Source: Plantago major
Lineage: Eukaryota; Streptophyta; Magnoliopsida; Lamiales; Plantaginaceae
Length of the DNA stretch: 64,000 nt
Direction: 5' to 3'
Assembly (NCBI GenBank): GCA_026545765.1
Contig: CM048844.1
Location: forward strand, 68,987,035 to 69,051,034
The translations under genes and the position numbers were made by a program. The notes beneath the pieces are model-generated. The model had not been told where the DNA came from and searched no databases. It worked only from the letters and a program-made list of their open reading frames with translations. Each line of letters begins with the position of its first letter. Position 1 is the stretch's first letter. Of this stretch, positions 37,321-48,950 are shown piece by piece.

Positions 37321-39314
37321 TTAGGTTCTCAAACCAACAATGGAACCATCTGGATTAAAGAATCTTCCAGTAGGAATCCATTTTTGAATGAATTTCCTAG
37401 GAACATTCTTTTGTCTAACAGGAACATAAGGAGGAATCTTAGTTAAATGATTAGTATCATTGTTGTTAAGAACTATTTTCTTCCTTGGTGTGTTCCTAGG
37501 TGCTCCATTTGGTGCTTTCAGATACCTGTCAGTTTTCTGAGTCTGCTTTTCAGCAAACTTAGCTTTCCTCGCCAGATTTCTTCTAGCCCTGGCATTCAGA
37601 TTTTCAGTGGCTTGATTTATCTTCCACTTCTGATAATTGCTGTGAGCAATTCTAGCTTTTAACCATCGTTCTTGCTCTTGTTTGTATTCGCGAGCAAGTT
37701 GTTTCCCGATGGGTTTATAGCCAATACCATTCTGAGCACCTGATGATGTCTGAGATCTCTTCTCAGCAGCTTCGCTAGTCTCTAGATGGTCAATATTCTT
37801 TCCAGAAAACGTGACATAAGAAAATTTGCCAGCTCCTGCAGTTTTTCCTTTTTGAGAGACATAGCACTGTGGGTGGTTGCACTTCTCAGTGTTATGTTTC
37901 TTTTCAGAGACATTTCCCACATTTTTCTTTTAGACTTGTTTTTACCGCAAAGGCTTGGTCGCAACTGCCTTTCCTTTGTCAACAATCTTAGCTTTCTGAC
38001 CGATACTGTAGATTGTTTGGGAATCACCTTGCTGAGCACTGACGAATGTTAGTCCTTCATTACTCTTATTCAGAGTGGTGGAACTATTTGTGTGTGTCCA
38101 TTGAGTCCTCTCTTTTCTGAAGGATCTCTTAAATAAGATTGTACTTCAGTAAGAGTGTCACTAGCTTTGGCATAAGATTGAAAGGATAGTTCTTTCTTTT
38201 TGAGTTCCTTATTTTCAGAAAGAAGACCTTCACATTTCTTTTGAAGATTTGCCATTGCTTCTTTATGTGACTTTTCGGTCTCAGATATCTTAGCCTTGAG
38301 AAATGCATTTTCAGCATCCTTTTTCTCAGATATCTTGATTAATTTAGAGTTTTCCTTTGCAAGAGAATTCTTTTCTTCTTCGAAATTTTCGGCTCTAGCT
38401 CGGAACGTTAGAAATTCTCTTTTGTAAAGATCATTTTCTTTTCTGAGATTTACCAGCTCTTTGATTCCTTCGTCATCACTTTCATAAGTATAACAGGAAG
38501 TATGTGTTACCTCATCAGCCATTAGACAAGGTTCAATGTTGGAGATATCTGGGAAGATTTCTTCAGCCATTCCACACACTTCTTTCTTCTTTTCAGAAGT
38601 TCTTTGAGCAACTAGAGCAACACTCTGCAACTTCTCAGTTGTTTGTTCCCTTTGAGTTGTCTCATAGTCAACAGTGGCAAGGTGAGAGAAAAGTTCCACA
38701 TGAGTGATATCTGGCATTCCTTGGTTAAAGTAGAAAAACTTTGTGTGTTCCCAGTTATGATTTAGACTTCTCACAATGGTTTTAATCTTTTCTGACTGGG
38801 TATATCTATTACTTTCACCAAGTGCAGCCATGTCAGTCATGAGTGTTGTAAACCGGAAATCTAGTTCTTCAAGAGTCTCTGTGGGACCTTGTTTGAAATT
38901 TTGGAATTTTAGCTTCAAAACTTCGAACTTATTTTCCTTTGTTTTTCCAGTGCCAGCACAGATTTCTTCAATCAGTTGCCAGGCCACTTAACGTATGATG
39001 ATATTACGAGCCTGCCCATCCAATCTATTTCTCTTGGCATCTTCCGATGTCCATAGTTCTCTGGGCTTTGGTTCGTAAATAACTTTGGCGGAGTCTCCTT
39101 TGGTTGATGCATCTGTCTGTGAAGACCTATCACTTTGTTCTCTGTCTCTACCATTAGAAACCTCTATGACTTGCTTGAGTTGTTGAATGACTATTGGGCC
39201 ATTCTTTATTACTTCAATCATTTCATCACTGATGGCTTCTAGGTGGAGCATCATGTTGTTCTTCCATTTCTCATAATTCTCTGGCTTGAGAATTGGGGCG
39301 TCACTTAAAGACAT
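37321..39314 (-). pseudogene. gag: Element C gag
   Basis: ATG at 39312-39314 gives MSLSDAPILKPENYEKWKNN, the usual opening of Copia gag. A TAA at about 38990 interrupts it just before VAWQLIEEICAGTGKTKENK. The gag core includes LKLKFQNFKQGPTETLEELD, and a long coiled-coil with ENKELKKKELSFQSYAKASD follows. The frame changes near 38050 and 37900. A basic segment HNTEKCNHPQCYVSQKGKT resembles part of a zinc motif but no full CCHC knuckle is clear. The frame closes with TAA at 37321, upstream of the protease. That stop could be the gag-pol boundary or simple decay. Confidence 0.82.
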
Positions 39315-39412
39315 CCTGCAGCAAACACACTAAACAAACGAATCAAGTGCAGGTGAAAAGCAGTTAGTGGGCACTTATCTAGGATCTAGGTTCAGTGCAG
39401 AAGGCTTGGGAA

Positions 39413-39430
39413 CCTCCTGCTCTGATACCA
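39413..39430 (-). promoter_or_regulatory. Element C primer binding site
   Basis: On the - strand TGGTATCAGAGCAGGAGG, two bases after the LTR end; a perfect match to the initiator tRNA-Met PBS core. Confidence 0.92.
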
Positions 39431-39432
39431 CT

Positions 39433-41016
39433 TGTTGGTCCATATAACGGCAAAGTAAAAGACTGGGGGGGGGGGGTGAATAGTCTTTTTAAAACTTTTT
39501 TCGATAAGCACGATTTCGAGATATCAGAAGATATCTGATACTTAATTTCAGAGAGCGGAAGACTTCTGAGATAAGTGCACGTGTTCAGCAAGATAAGTGT
39601 AAGTACTTTGTAATATATGTAAAACAAGTAATAAACTACAGAAAGTAAATAACATGTCTTTTTATAGTGGTATCTGAAGGTGGCGTAATCCTTCAACTAA
39701 TCCACTTCGGTCTTTCTCAGACCTAGAATCCACTAAGATAAATGAGGTAACCTTACAGATATCTTTTCTTAGATTCCTAAAAGCACTAGGTTCCCAACCA
39801 AGTGTTCCCCTGAGTTATTCCCCGGCTTTCACAGCCAAGTACTTCCTGTACTCAGAAATCTTTTTGAGCTTTTCCTTAGCTTCCCAAGCTAAGTACTTCC
39901 TGTGCCCTGCAACCTTGGAGTTATTCCTTAGTTTCTCAAACTAAGTACTTCCTATACTCCACGCCGTATATGGTGTTGGTTTTAGGTTTGTTTGTCAGGT
40001 GAGCTTCTTTAATAACTTGTTCAGTTATTCAGATAGCTCTGTGAATCAAGTATACTTAATACACTTTGCAATGTATGGTATCTTGTTCTCTACTGACCCA
40101 AGTCTATGGTAAGTGTTCAAGAGAATGAAACTTAGATATGAAATCTTAGTTCAACTCTTTCACAGATAACAATGCTCGTTAAGGATCAGGACACTTAGAA
40201 CTTTTGTGCTACTTAGAATCAAGAGCTTTGGTCGCAACAGAAAGCTTGAAGGTAAGTAGTTTGCTTGAGAGCGCTTGTGTGAGTATTCTTGAAGTTCAGT
40301 GTGTTCTAAGGTGTGTTCTCAAGCAGTCTAAGTGTTGATATTTATAGATGAATTTGAGTGCCGTTTGAATAGTATCCGTTAGGCTTAAATCAAATTCAAA
40401 CTATTGATATCTGAATATAGTACTGTAGCAGGTTTGTCTTCTTCTTCAGAAGCTACCGTTTTTGTTCAGACATTTCTGTCTGTGCATTTAATGCACTGTA
40501 CTATATTTTGTCCTGTAGTGCCAACGGAACTATGCATGGTATCAGAGATCTTTATACAATTAGAGTTTTCTGAAACTTTGCATGTTCTTTTCCAGAGATC
40601 ATCATAGCTCCAGATACCACTTGTTTAAGCAACTTGTTATAATATGTTTCTTTCTCAGAAGCATATTTTATGTCCAAGGTATCTGAGTGTAGATATCTGT
40701 GGGCACTTTCCTCGTCTCAGAAACCTTTTATGCTCAGATATCTTTTGCACCTTGTGTGTTTCGAAACACTTGTTTCTTCAAGATATCTGGACATAGGTAT
40801 CTGAAAAACCCTTGTCTTCAGCAATCTTGTGCAGTCTTCAAATCTTCAAATTCGTTGAACTTTTCCTGCTGGATACCTACTTCTTGGTCTTCTTCAGAAA
40901 ATAAAAAATTACATTTCGAGACCTAACAGATAAGTGAACTAAGAGTACTATTCACCTTTTTGAGCTAAGATAAGTCATTAGGTTGCTGATCAAAATCTAA
41001 ACAGATATTCCTAATA
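39433..41016 (-). repeat. Element C 5' LTR
   Basis: TGTTGGTCCATATAACGG to CCTAATA, 1584 bp, collinear with the 3' LTR. It has a deletion of about 55 bp near 40930 and the last CA changed to TA. Confidence 0.9.
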
Positions 41017-41469
41017 GAAAGGCCTCGTGATTGCTCGGCTGAATCCTTGTCTATATACTTGAGATGTCGACAGCTTCCATCCAAGTCGAAAGGCAATAGG
41101 ATCTCAGCAAATGCAATTTCCTTTTTCTTGTTTTCTTCAATATACGTATAGAAGGAATTTTCCATATTTTGATTCTTCATAAAATATATTCCTTCTTGCT
41201 TTCACCATAAGTTGTTCTTTTTCCTTAAATCGTCTCTTGTTCGATTTGTAAATACTTCCAGTCCAAGTTTCCTGTCCAATGTGCTTTGTTCTTGATGTTG
41301 ACTGCAATGTTATATCTTCAATGTTATGCCAGCATTGAATTCTATCCTGTCACAATGTTATACAACATTGGTAGTCCTGCAGCTTCACAAACAACAACAA
41401 CAAACACAAACTTGGACCTGATTAATGAAAGACAAGATTATCAAAACACAAGTGCATACTGCACTTTCA
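41017..41469 (-). repeat. Element B 5' LTR, part 2
   Basis: Opens with the second GAAAG (41017-41021), resumes at GCCTCGTGATTGCTCGG as in the 3' LTR and ends CACTTTCA at 41469. It has about 29 extra bases near 41335 relative to the other LTR, including an additional CAATGTTATACAACATTGG palindrome. Confidence 0.9.
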
Positions 41470-42483
41470 CCTTGTTTGTGTGAGTTCGATTGAGTCTCAC
41501 AATTTGTTTTGTTTACTTTTTACTATGTTAGATGTGTATATGTAAGGTTGGACAAAAAATTAGAAATCTAATTCAGTACTAGTGTGAGGTACTACATGTA
41601 AATGTTTTCTTAACTAATACTTTGAGTGAGTCTTAGTTTGTTATGAGCTTGCTCTTTATAATTTGAGTCCTGCTCCTTGTTTTAAGTATGATTAAATAAG
41701 CATTTTCCTTCCGTTTTTATCACATAATTAATTGATAATTAATTGGTGCATAGTCTGTTTCTGCTAACCAAGCGGTGTGCTATTTATTATGTCAATTCCT
41801 TACATCTTTCTTGATCAAGCAAGTTATTCCAAAACTTCCTCCGTGTTTGAATCCTTTTGTGACTGTTCACATGCTAGTTATTATTCGTGAACTTCTAATA
41901 ACCATATTATGTAAACTTGATATTTATGCACATTATTCATTCCATGTAACTTATTAGTTTGTGCTCACTTATTTGTGGGGTTGCGTGGTAAATTTTAATT
42001 GCACGTTGGATAAAACCCATCTGGAAACCTCCTTCCGTCTATCTTTTCTCTCTTCTTTGGCCGTAGTTAGTAACTCACGTTCTCACTTCTTCTAGAAAAT
42101 GCAAAACTACATGTTCTTTAGCAAACCTTCACATTTCTTTCACCTTCTTCATTGTAATCCTCCTGATCTTGATTACTTAACCATATTCTCAATCTCACCA
42201 AACTTGTTTCGATAGGTTTCTTGGCCTCTTATTTAGATTGTCTTCTTTCCTTCTCCTTCTCACTCGAGAAACACCCTTGATTTTGCTTCCTGCATAGAAA
42301 TTTAAAGGAGGGTTGTCTAGTTTGTTTCGGTGCGTTCACTTGTTTTCTAGCCTTCAAGTATGTTGTCGGTAAGTTTCGAACCTTCGTGTTATATTGTTTA
42401 AGTTGTTTCAAGAGTCAGTATCCAGAGCTCTTTAAATTCTAAAGTGAGAATTTGGGGACCAAATTCCTTTAGAGAGGGGAGAG
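41470..42483 (+). repeat. Element A internal domain 3, right half
   Basis: Continues internal domain 3 after element B, collinear with about 11075-12108. It begins with the second CCTTG target duplication (41470-41474) and ends with the purine tract AGAGAGGGGAGAG before LTR4. No coding sequence is seen. Confidence 0.9.
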
Positions 42484-44678
42484 TGTAAAACCCCGGATTT
42501 TCGTCCTTCCTTATTTTAATTTCCTTTTTTAGTATTTAGTTAATTATCATTAATACTTAATTAATGAGTAATTAATTATCTATCCTTTGTTTAGAGTCCA
42601 AGTTTGGTTGGGAACAGTCTTATACTTCTATTCCAATTATACCCTTTTCACCCTTCTAACAGACTACGTTCCTGCTTCTTACTTCTACTCGCTTTCTCTC
42701 TTCTCCGTTCCTTTATCTACGCTTTCATTCCCCAGCAACTCACAAACACATTCTATCTTAACCTAGCGGCCAGAAAACCTCTTTCATTCTCAATCTTCGC
42801 CTCTTCTTCTTCGTTCTTCGTCAAGTTCCTTCCGTTTCGATTCCATTCAGTAAGTTCTCTACCTCAACTTCTGATTCCTTCGTCCCTATCGCTCTTTCTA
42901 ACTCTAGAATCGGCATTCTTGCCTTCTGCGTCGGATCAGTTTCAAAGGAGAGGGAATTTCGATTCGTTTCGTTCGCGTTCTAATTTACTTTCGGATCGTC
43001 TTGAGTAAGCACTGAATCCTCTTTTTCCTCTTGTATTTAAGTTCTGGGAGGGTTGGTTTTTGCGTGTTCTTGTTTGTTTCTAATTCGTGTATTGTCAAAT
43101 TCCGTATTTTCGCCTGATTTATTTCAGGAAATATGCTCTGTTTTTTTCTATTTGCCATGCTCTGTTTTATGTTATTCGTTTGGCTCCAGGTTTTAGGTGA
43201 ACAGTTGGTTCTTCTTTTGAAAAGAGCATTATTGTTATCAACTTTAGTTGTCACCGAGTGGTTTGCGTGAGGTATATGTGTTCTCAGAAGGTCACAGTTC
43301 CGAAACCTGGCATGCGTGCACAAATTTTGTTTTGTTATTTCTGTGTTCTGTTTTACGTCCTGCTGTTGTTGTTTAGTTATCTTGTAATTCATGTTATCAA
43401 CGTGGGATTTGGTTGAGTGGTCTTGAGCCAGAGTTTAGGTTCTCTACAGGTCGTGGGTTAGAATCATTTGTGTGTTTATTCTTGCTCTTTTTGCTTCCTG
43501 CCTGTTACGATCCTTTTTATCGTTTAAGTAGGTTTCCTGTGCGAATTTTATATCAGAATGTGTTGTGGCTATGTGGCTAGTTGGCTACATGTATTTTTTG
43601 TAGAGGTCTCGGGATCAATTCCTCCCAACCCCATTATTATGTTCCATATTTTATTTTAATTGTTGTTTGTGACAAAAATTGCTACAATCACTATGTAATT
43701 ATGTGCTTAGTTGTTCGTTTGTGGTTTTGATTTGTTTGGCCTATAGATTTGTGGGCTTAAAGGGTATCGATAATTTATCTGTGCGCAAATGTTAAGTAGT
43801 GTTATATTTTATCAGGATTTATGGGTGTTAAGTTTTACGAGGCCATCTAAGGTGAGTGTTCTACCCAAAAGTATATGTATATTTTGCAAAACTGCTAGAA
43901 GTTATTTTAATGTTATATATATATATATAGTATGGAATCGCAAATATTGTGAAAGTTCATGAAAACAAAGTTCTGAAAACTGCATCAAAACCTTAACTCA
44001 CGTTCTCACTTCTTCTACAAAACGCAAAACTACATGTTCTTTAGCAAACCTTCACAATTCTTTCACCTTCTTCGTTGTAATCCTCCTGATCTTCATTACT
44101 TAACCATATTCTCAATCCACCAAACTTGTTTCGATAGGCTTCTTGGCCTCTTATTCAGATTGTCTTCTTTCCTTCTCCTTCTCACTCGAGAAACACCCTT
44201 GATTTTGTCTTCTTATTTAGATCGTCTTCGTTTGACAGTGGTAGCACCCTGTCTGGAGTGATAAGGGCTTGGATTGGGGTTATAAGGTTTATTGCACCAA
44301 CGATAGTTTCTTCGCTTCATTATATGTTTTCTTCGATTATTTTTATATTATGATTCGTTTGATTTAATAACCATTCTTCGTTATTACATAATTCGATGTT
44401 CACTTAGCACAGAAGCTCATTGAGTTTTATCTCACACTTGATTTGTTACCTTCTTGTAGATTTTGGCGCCTTGGAGTCCTAGACGTTCAGCAACAGATAG
44501 TGGGGTTTTCTTTAAAAAGTTTGGGTTTATTGGAAAAATTCTTTTAAACTCTTCGATTTCTCGATAGTTAGTATTCGCTTCTGACTTTGTGTAGAGTTGT
44601 GTAAAACCTTTTGCGTCTTTTCTAGACTTTTCAAATAAAGAAGTTTATTTTTATTAGTGTATTTTTTGGGGCGTTACA
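42484..44678 (+). repeat. Element A LTR4 (outer 3' LTR), mosaic
   Basis: TGTAAAACCCC to GGCGTTACA, about 2195 bp. At about 43995-44210 it carries a piece of the element's own internal domain (matches about 7000-7210: CTCACGTTCTCACTTC through GAGAAACACCCTTG). This replaces the AT run and the segment up to TTTGACAGTGG. The other LTRs lack this patch, so LTR4 is a mosaic from template switching or gene conversion. Confidence 0.85.
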
Positions 44679-45522
44679 TATGGAAAGGAGAATGGTATAT
44701 TACTTTAACAATCTGGACAACGAGGATCCAATTAATATTAACAGCCTCTTTATGCGTCTGGTATTTTATCTTATTTTTTTCACTCATTGTTATTTTTTTT
44801 TTTAAATTAGAATGTGTCTTTAATCTATAGTTCTTTTTTGTTTTTTTATAGCGTGAGGTGTTTTCAAAGTTCCTTGTGGAAGGGAATCACCATGATAAGG
44901 GGAAGGATGTGCGTGATTTTGGTTTGAATCACATCCAATTTGAGTGGTTCAACACATATAAGCAAAATGATTGTGGTATATTTGTGATGAAGCTTATGGA
45001 GTTGTTCAATGGTGTGAAGTTCAAGTGTCTCGATTTGAGTCAGGTATCTTTTCAGTAATGTTTTTTGTTGTCCAGTTAATGTTTCTGTCTTAAATCAGTA
45101 ATGTTTCTTTTTTATGAAGATAATTTATGTGTTTACTAATTTCTGTGTTTCTTGGGATAGTAATGTTCTTTTGTTTTTTAGTAATGTTTTTGGTTATTTA
45201 AGTAATGTTTTTCGTTTTTGAGTTTCATTCTTATGACAACAATGTCTTATTTTTTCTGTGTACTGTTGTTCTTTTATTTATATAATGTTTCTGTTTTTTT
45301 GTTTTGATATGTTTTTAGGTGTCAAAAAGACGTGTTCTCCGTGCAAAAATAGTTGCAGCATTACGCCTTAGTGACATCAATGGTGTGAGGGATGATCTAA
45401 TTGGAAGGGTTGTTTCATTCATGAGTGAGAGGCTTGCATTGTCAAAGAAGAAGAAGGTCATTATTGACCAAAATCCACCAGCCGAATCTGAAGGCAGTGA
45501 CAAGGAAGATGAAGAAATCTAA
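44679..45522 (+). pseudogene. Ulp1-like (C48) cysteine peptidase gene, 3' part with catalytic Cys
   Basis: Continuation of the gene interrupted at 3213; 44679-44683 is the repeated TATGG. Exons 44684-44760, 44852-45043 and 45319-45522 are phase 0 with clean GT-AG borders. The second encodes IQFEWFNTYKQNDCGIFVMK: Q-N-D-C-G is the Ulp1/SENP motif with the oxyanion Gln and the nucleophile Cys. The third gives a basic-acidic tail ending at a TAA at 45520. In Ulp1 proteins the catalytic triad is His-Asp-Cys. Only the Cys end is clear here. The intron and 3' flank are full of TAATGTT words. After removal of the insert the frame continues (VVDM then ERRMVYYF), so the gene was open at this site before element A arrived. 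Confidence 0.75.
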
Positions 45523-45859
45523 CTGTGATACGAGAACAGTCAAAGAAGATTAAGAAGAAAACTAGCAATGATGACAAATAGATATTTTTTTAACTAGCTA
45601 GCTTTTAGTGTTATGTGATGTACTGAATGATTTTAATCACCTAGTTGTTGTGTTGTTTTACTGTAATGAATTCTTACTAGTAATGTTTAATGTTTCTGTT
45701 TCTATCTTGCATTTTTTTTATAACAGTTTATCCTTTATTTTAACTGGTTAGAACATTAGCAATATACCATAGAACATTACCGAAATAGTTTAGAACATTA
45801 CATTAATAGTAAAAATACTTGTCCTTTATTATCACTTGCTAGAACATTAGCTATATACT
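45523..45859. other. Convergent intergenic spacer with TAATGTT/AACATTA words
   Basis: The 3' flank of the Ulp1-like gene. TAATGTT words run up to about 45690; from about 45750 the same word appears inverted (AGAACATTA at 45751, 45771, 45791 and 45841). It ends with ACT (45857-45859), the CACTA target duplication. Confidence 0.7.
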
Positions 45860-47754
45860 CACTACAAAAAAATCGGGCTTTTATCCGTCGCTAATCCCTT
45901 AGCGACGGATCGGGCAACGGATGAGACGCCCGTCTTAAAAACGGGCGTCGCAAAGGAATTAGGGACGGATAAGGAATCCGTTGACCTTCTGTCGCAATTT
46001 AGGGACAGATTACTATCCGTCCCTAATTCCCGATGGGGATTTAGCGACGGATACGTATTCCGTCGCTAAATTTGGGGGATTTTTAGCGACGGATACCCTA
46101 TCCGTCGCTAATGTTGATGCATTTATTATTTTTTGTTTTTGTTTCTATTCCTATTTCACATTTCATCTGTTTCATCGAATATAAACTACGATAATATACC
46201 TGAAATAATTAAACTATACTAATTAACAAAAAGCATTCAACAAATACAAATTATCCATAACGAAATTAAATATCCGTACAGAAGCTAAAATAAGAAGTCA
46301 AGTGGCAGAAAAACACAAGTTCAAAACGAAATATCTTGGAGAAGCATAACATAAATGTATCAAGGCTAAGAAGGTGTGTTTTTTCTTCTTGAATTGACAG
46401 CTCCTTGAATGTCGATTCGCCTCACCACATCAGCCTGAAATCGTAAAGTGCATACCATGAGTTACGGATGAAAATTAAATGAGGGGACTACGCAAATGGT
46501 GGTCCACATGTCTGCATATGAGAGTGTTCCGCAATTTCTACATACATAATAAAAAAATGAGGTTAAAAATCAATTATGCTAAGTCAACTACAAAATACAG
46601 TTTACATGATAGAAATGGAATCACTACTACGAAAGACGAAGCATACTTACTCGGCAGAACTATGATACGGCCACTCCGATGAATCTGGTGGAGGAGGCAA
46701 TGGTGTAGGCGACGGTGGAGGAGGCAATGGTGTAGGCAACGGTGGAGGAGGTGACGAAGGTGGAGAAGTCATCCTTGAAGTGTTGAGATTGATGATGTTT
46801 TGTTGAAAAAAATAAGAGCTATCATTTCAATTGCAATTCCAAGTGTATAATTACATTATTAATTATGATACGTTAAGAATTTTATGTTAATACGAAAAAA
46901 TTACAATTGCTCCATAGTAGTAATTATTTTTATGTTAATACAAAAAAATTATATTAAAATCACCAAAATCACCAAATTGTCTCCAAACACACAATTTAAT
47001 CTTCCTAATCCTAGTACATATACGAAAATATCAAATTAAATACCCTACATACTTACAATCATCCTAACATTATACTAACAATCCAATTTCACAACAAATA
47101 TATCAATGGCACATCTCAAAGTTAACACACTACGTAATATAAGCTAAACTAAGCTAGTACATACTTCCCATAAACATACAATTGCTCAAACTAGTCGAAA
47201 TTAACAAAATTTCCAAATTTTAAAAAGTAATGGTTTAGCCAAAATACCTTCGATTACGGGAAAAATAGTCGAAGAAGTATGAAATTGAATGGCCACCCGA
47301 GTTCCTTGCCCAACGAGCTTCGAAAAGACTCCAAGATTGGCCGGAATGGTGAAGTATTCGCCGGAAAACAATTTGGCCGGAGTGGGTTCGAAGAGAAGAA
47401 GAAAAAGAAAGCAGAAAGAAATGGCGAGGAAGAAGGACTCTACCCGATTTTCTATTCGAGTTTAGCGACAGATAGGTTTGCGACGGATAATCCTATTCGT
47501 CATTATATAGGATTTTTTAATTTTCTTTTTTAGTTTCATTTTTAGTCAATCCTAATTCGCGACGGATTAGTCTATCCGTCCCTAATCCGTCTCGAATTAG
47601 GGACGGATAGTTAATCCGTCGCGAATTAGGGACGGATTAGGGAATTGCTCAATCCGTCGCGAATCCGTCGCTAAAATGCAGCGATTCGTCGCTATTTGGC
47701 GACGGATATTATCCGTCGCCATTTCCGTCGTTAAAACAGAACATTCTTGTAGTG
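45860..47754. mobile_element. Non-autonomous CACTA (En/Spm) transposon
   Basis: Terminal inverted repeats CACTACAA(A/G)AA at 45860 and, inverted, TTCTTGTAGTG ending at 47754. A 3-bp duplication ACT lies at 45857-45859 and 47755-47757. Both subterminal regions are packed with AGCGACGGAT words in both orientations (about 45885-46115 and 47460-47735), as known for transposase-binding repeats of CACTA elements. The 1.3 kb centre has no transposase. It holds a GGTGGAGGAGGCAATGGTGT repeat near 46686-46750 and two short frames (46479, 47279) without support, so mobility would need a transposase in trans. Confidence 0.92.
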
Positions 47755-47757
47755 ACT

Positions 47758-48183
47758 ATAGAACATTGCAGAAATAGTTTAGAACATTAGCTTAATAGTT
47801 AAAAACATTATTACATTTTTTCAAAACAGTTTGTCATTTATTTTCGCTTGTTAGAACATTAACTCTATAATAGAGAACATTGCAGAAATAGGTTAGAACA
47901 TTACATTAATAGTAAAAGTACTTATCCTTTAATTTCACTTGTTAGAACATTAGCTATATACCATTGAACAATGGATAAATAGTTTAGAACATTAAATTAA
48001 TAGTTAAAAACATGAGTGTACTTTTCAAAACAGATAGAACACATTGCTGAAATAGGTTAGAACATTACATTAATATTTAAAAACATTAGGTAAACACCTA
48101 ACAACATTACTGAATGTTTTATAAACATTTGATATATCGGTACACTTTGAAACTAAGCAACATCAAAATCAATACAGTTTCTT
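47758..48183. other. AACATTA-rich 3' flank of the FAR1-like gene
   Basis: A continuation of the spacer across the CACTA insertion, with about a dozen (A)GAACATTA words and a repeated CTATATACCAT context. No gene. Confidence 0.65.
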
Positions 48184-48950
48184 TTAAAGTAAATGCTCAT
48201 TGGGAGATTTGTTCCCAAACTCAGAAGTGATTGGGCCTTTCCTTTCGAATTTGTTTCCAACTCGTTGTTTCTTCTTGCCTTTTGTTTTTGTGTAGTCGGG
48301 GTCTAGGACAGTTTCTGTGCTCTTTGTTGTTTTACTTGTTGAACTGGTTGTTGGCATTGTCGGTACTGCTGAAGCATTTATCACTTGAGACAATACAATT
48401 TTTAGTAAGCACATTACAAATTTAAATAAGAACATTATACATGTATTTAAGAACACCTGACAATACAATTCTTAGTATAACATTACGAATTTAACTAAGA
48501 ACATTACTAGTGTATTTAAGAACACCTGAGATATTGCAAGCATATCACGTTGATATCCGTCTTCTAATATCCTTCGAGTTTCCATGTTTCCTTCGCACTT
48601 CAAGACCAGATCACAATAGTTTCTATTCATGTGTTGCCTCATGCAATACACCCAGCAGCATTCTCACTTGAGTTTTTGAAACGTAGTACCCGGTCCCAAA
48701 TCTGTAACAACATTTACATTCTATATCATTGACTATATAAGAAAAAACATTGAACATATAAGCAACAACATATTTACCAAACCTTCTCTTTCAATGTTTT
48801 CGTCCACCTTTTTTTGATGTACTGCTCAGGTATTTTGTTAATACCATTCTTGTCTAACACCCTTAGATAGTGTTGGCATAACCATCCGACCTCCTCAAAG
48901 TGCTTGCATCCATATGTTACTTCAATTCGAAAATTCGCATGTTTTATGAA
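48184..48950 (-). pseudogene. FAR1/MULE-transposase-like gene, C-terminal part, broken
   Basis: Exon 48783-48950 encodes YGCKHFEEVGWLCQHYLRVL and PEQYIKKRWTKTLKEK, a SWIM zinc finger (C..H..C.H) with the downstream motif of FAR1/FHY3 proteins and MULE transposases. Exon 48526-48701 continues IWDRVLRFKNSSENAAGC and, after a frame change, MRQHMNRNYCDLVLKCEGN. The last exon (about 48386-48184) has VLDPDYTKTKGKKKQRVGNK, the usual C-terminal VLDP..KTKG motif. Introns are 48702-48782 and about 48387-48525. The DDE part is missing because element D entered the SWIM exon at 48951. It converges on the Ulp1-like gene. A stop/frameshift near 48640 suggests decay. Confidence 0.78.

Larger units (their letters stand above)
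25762..41016 (-). mobile_element. Element C: 15 kb Sirevirus-like Ty1/Copia retrotransposon with intron-rich cargo
   Basis: LTRs at 25762-27402 and 39433-41016; target duplication GAAAG at 25757-25761 and 41017-41021. The outer end at 41016 reads AATA instead of AACA, so the terminal TG of the 5' LTR has become TA. Near the LTR edge is a G-run followed by TGAATAG, a landmark I associate with Sirevirus LTRs. On the - strand the order is PBS, gag, protease, integrase, RT, RNase H, then about 6 kb of cargo before the polypurine tract. Gag, pol and cargo all carry stops or frameshifts. The LTRs are close to each other, so this is the youngest layer of the nest. Confidence 0.9.
15297..41469 (-). 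mobile_element. Element B: Sirevirus-like Ty1/Copia retrotransposon, nested in A, split by C
   Basis: LTRs with ends TGTTAG and TTTCA (+ strand reading) lie at 15297-16137 and 25359-25761 plus 41022-41469. Target duplication CCTTG is at 15292-15296 and 41470-41474. All coding is on the - strand in Copia order: gag, protease, integrase, RT, RNase H. A further cargo gene follows between pol and the 3' LTR. Multiple polypurine tracts sit upstream of the 3' LTR. A post-pol (env-position) ORF and repeated polypurine tracts are features known for the Sirevirus branch. Gag and pol are broken by stops and frameshifts, so it is not autonomous. Its 5' LTR is interrupted by element C. Confidence 0.88.

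Noticed and set aside
37303..37335. An intron between gag and protease in element C (TTTTGTGCAG looks like an acceptor)
   Set aside because: No convincing donor is visible nearby; a simple stop codon at the gag-pol boundary or decay explains it.
47279..47533. Small basic protein inside the CACTA element
   Set aside because: It spans the subterminal AGCGACGGAT repeats, has no domain, and similar frames arise from the repeats themselves.
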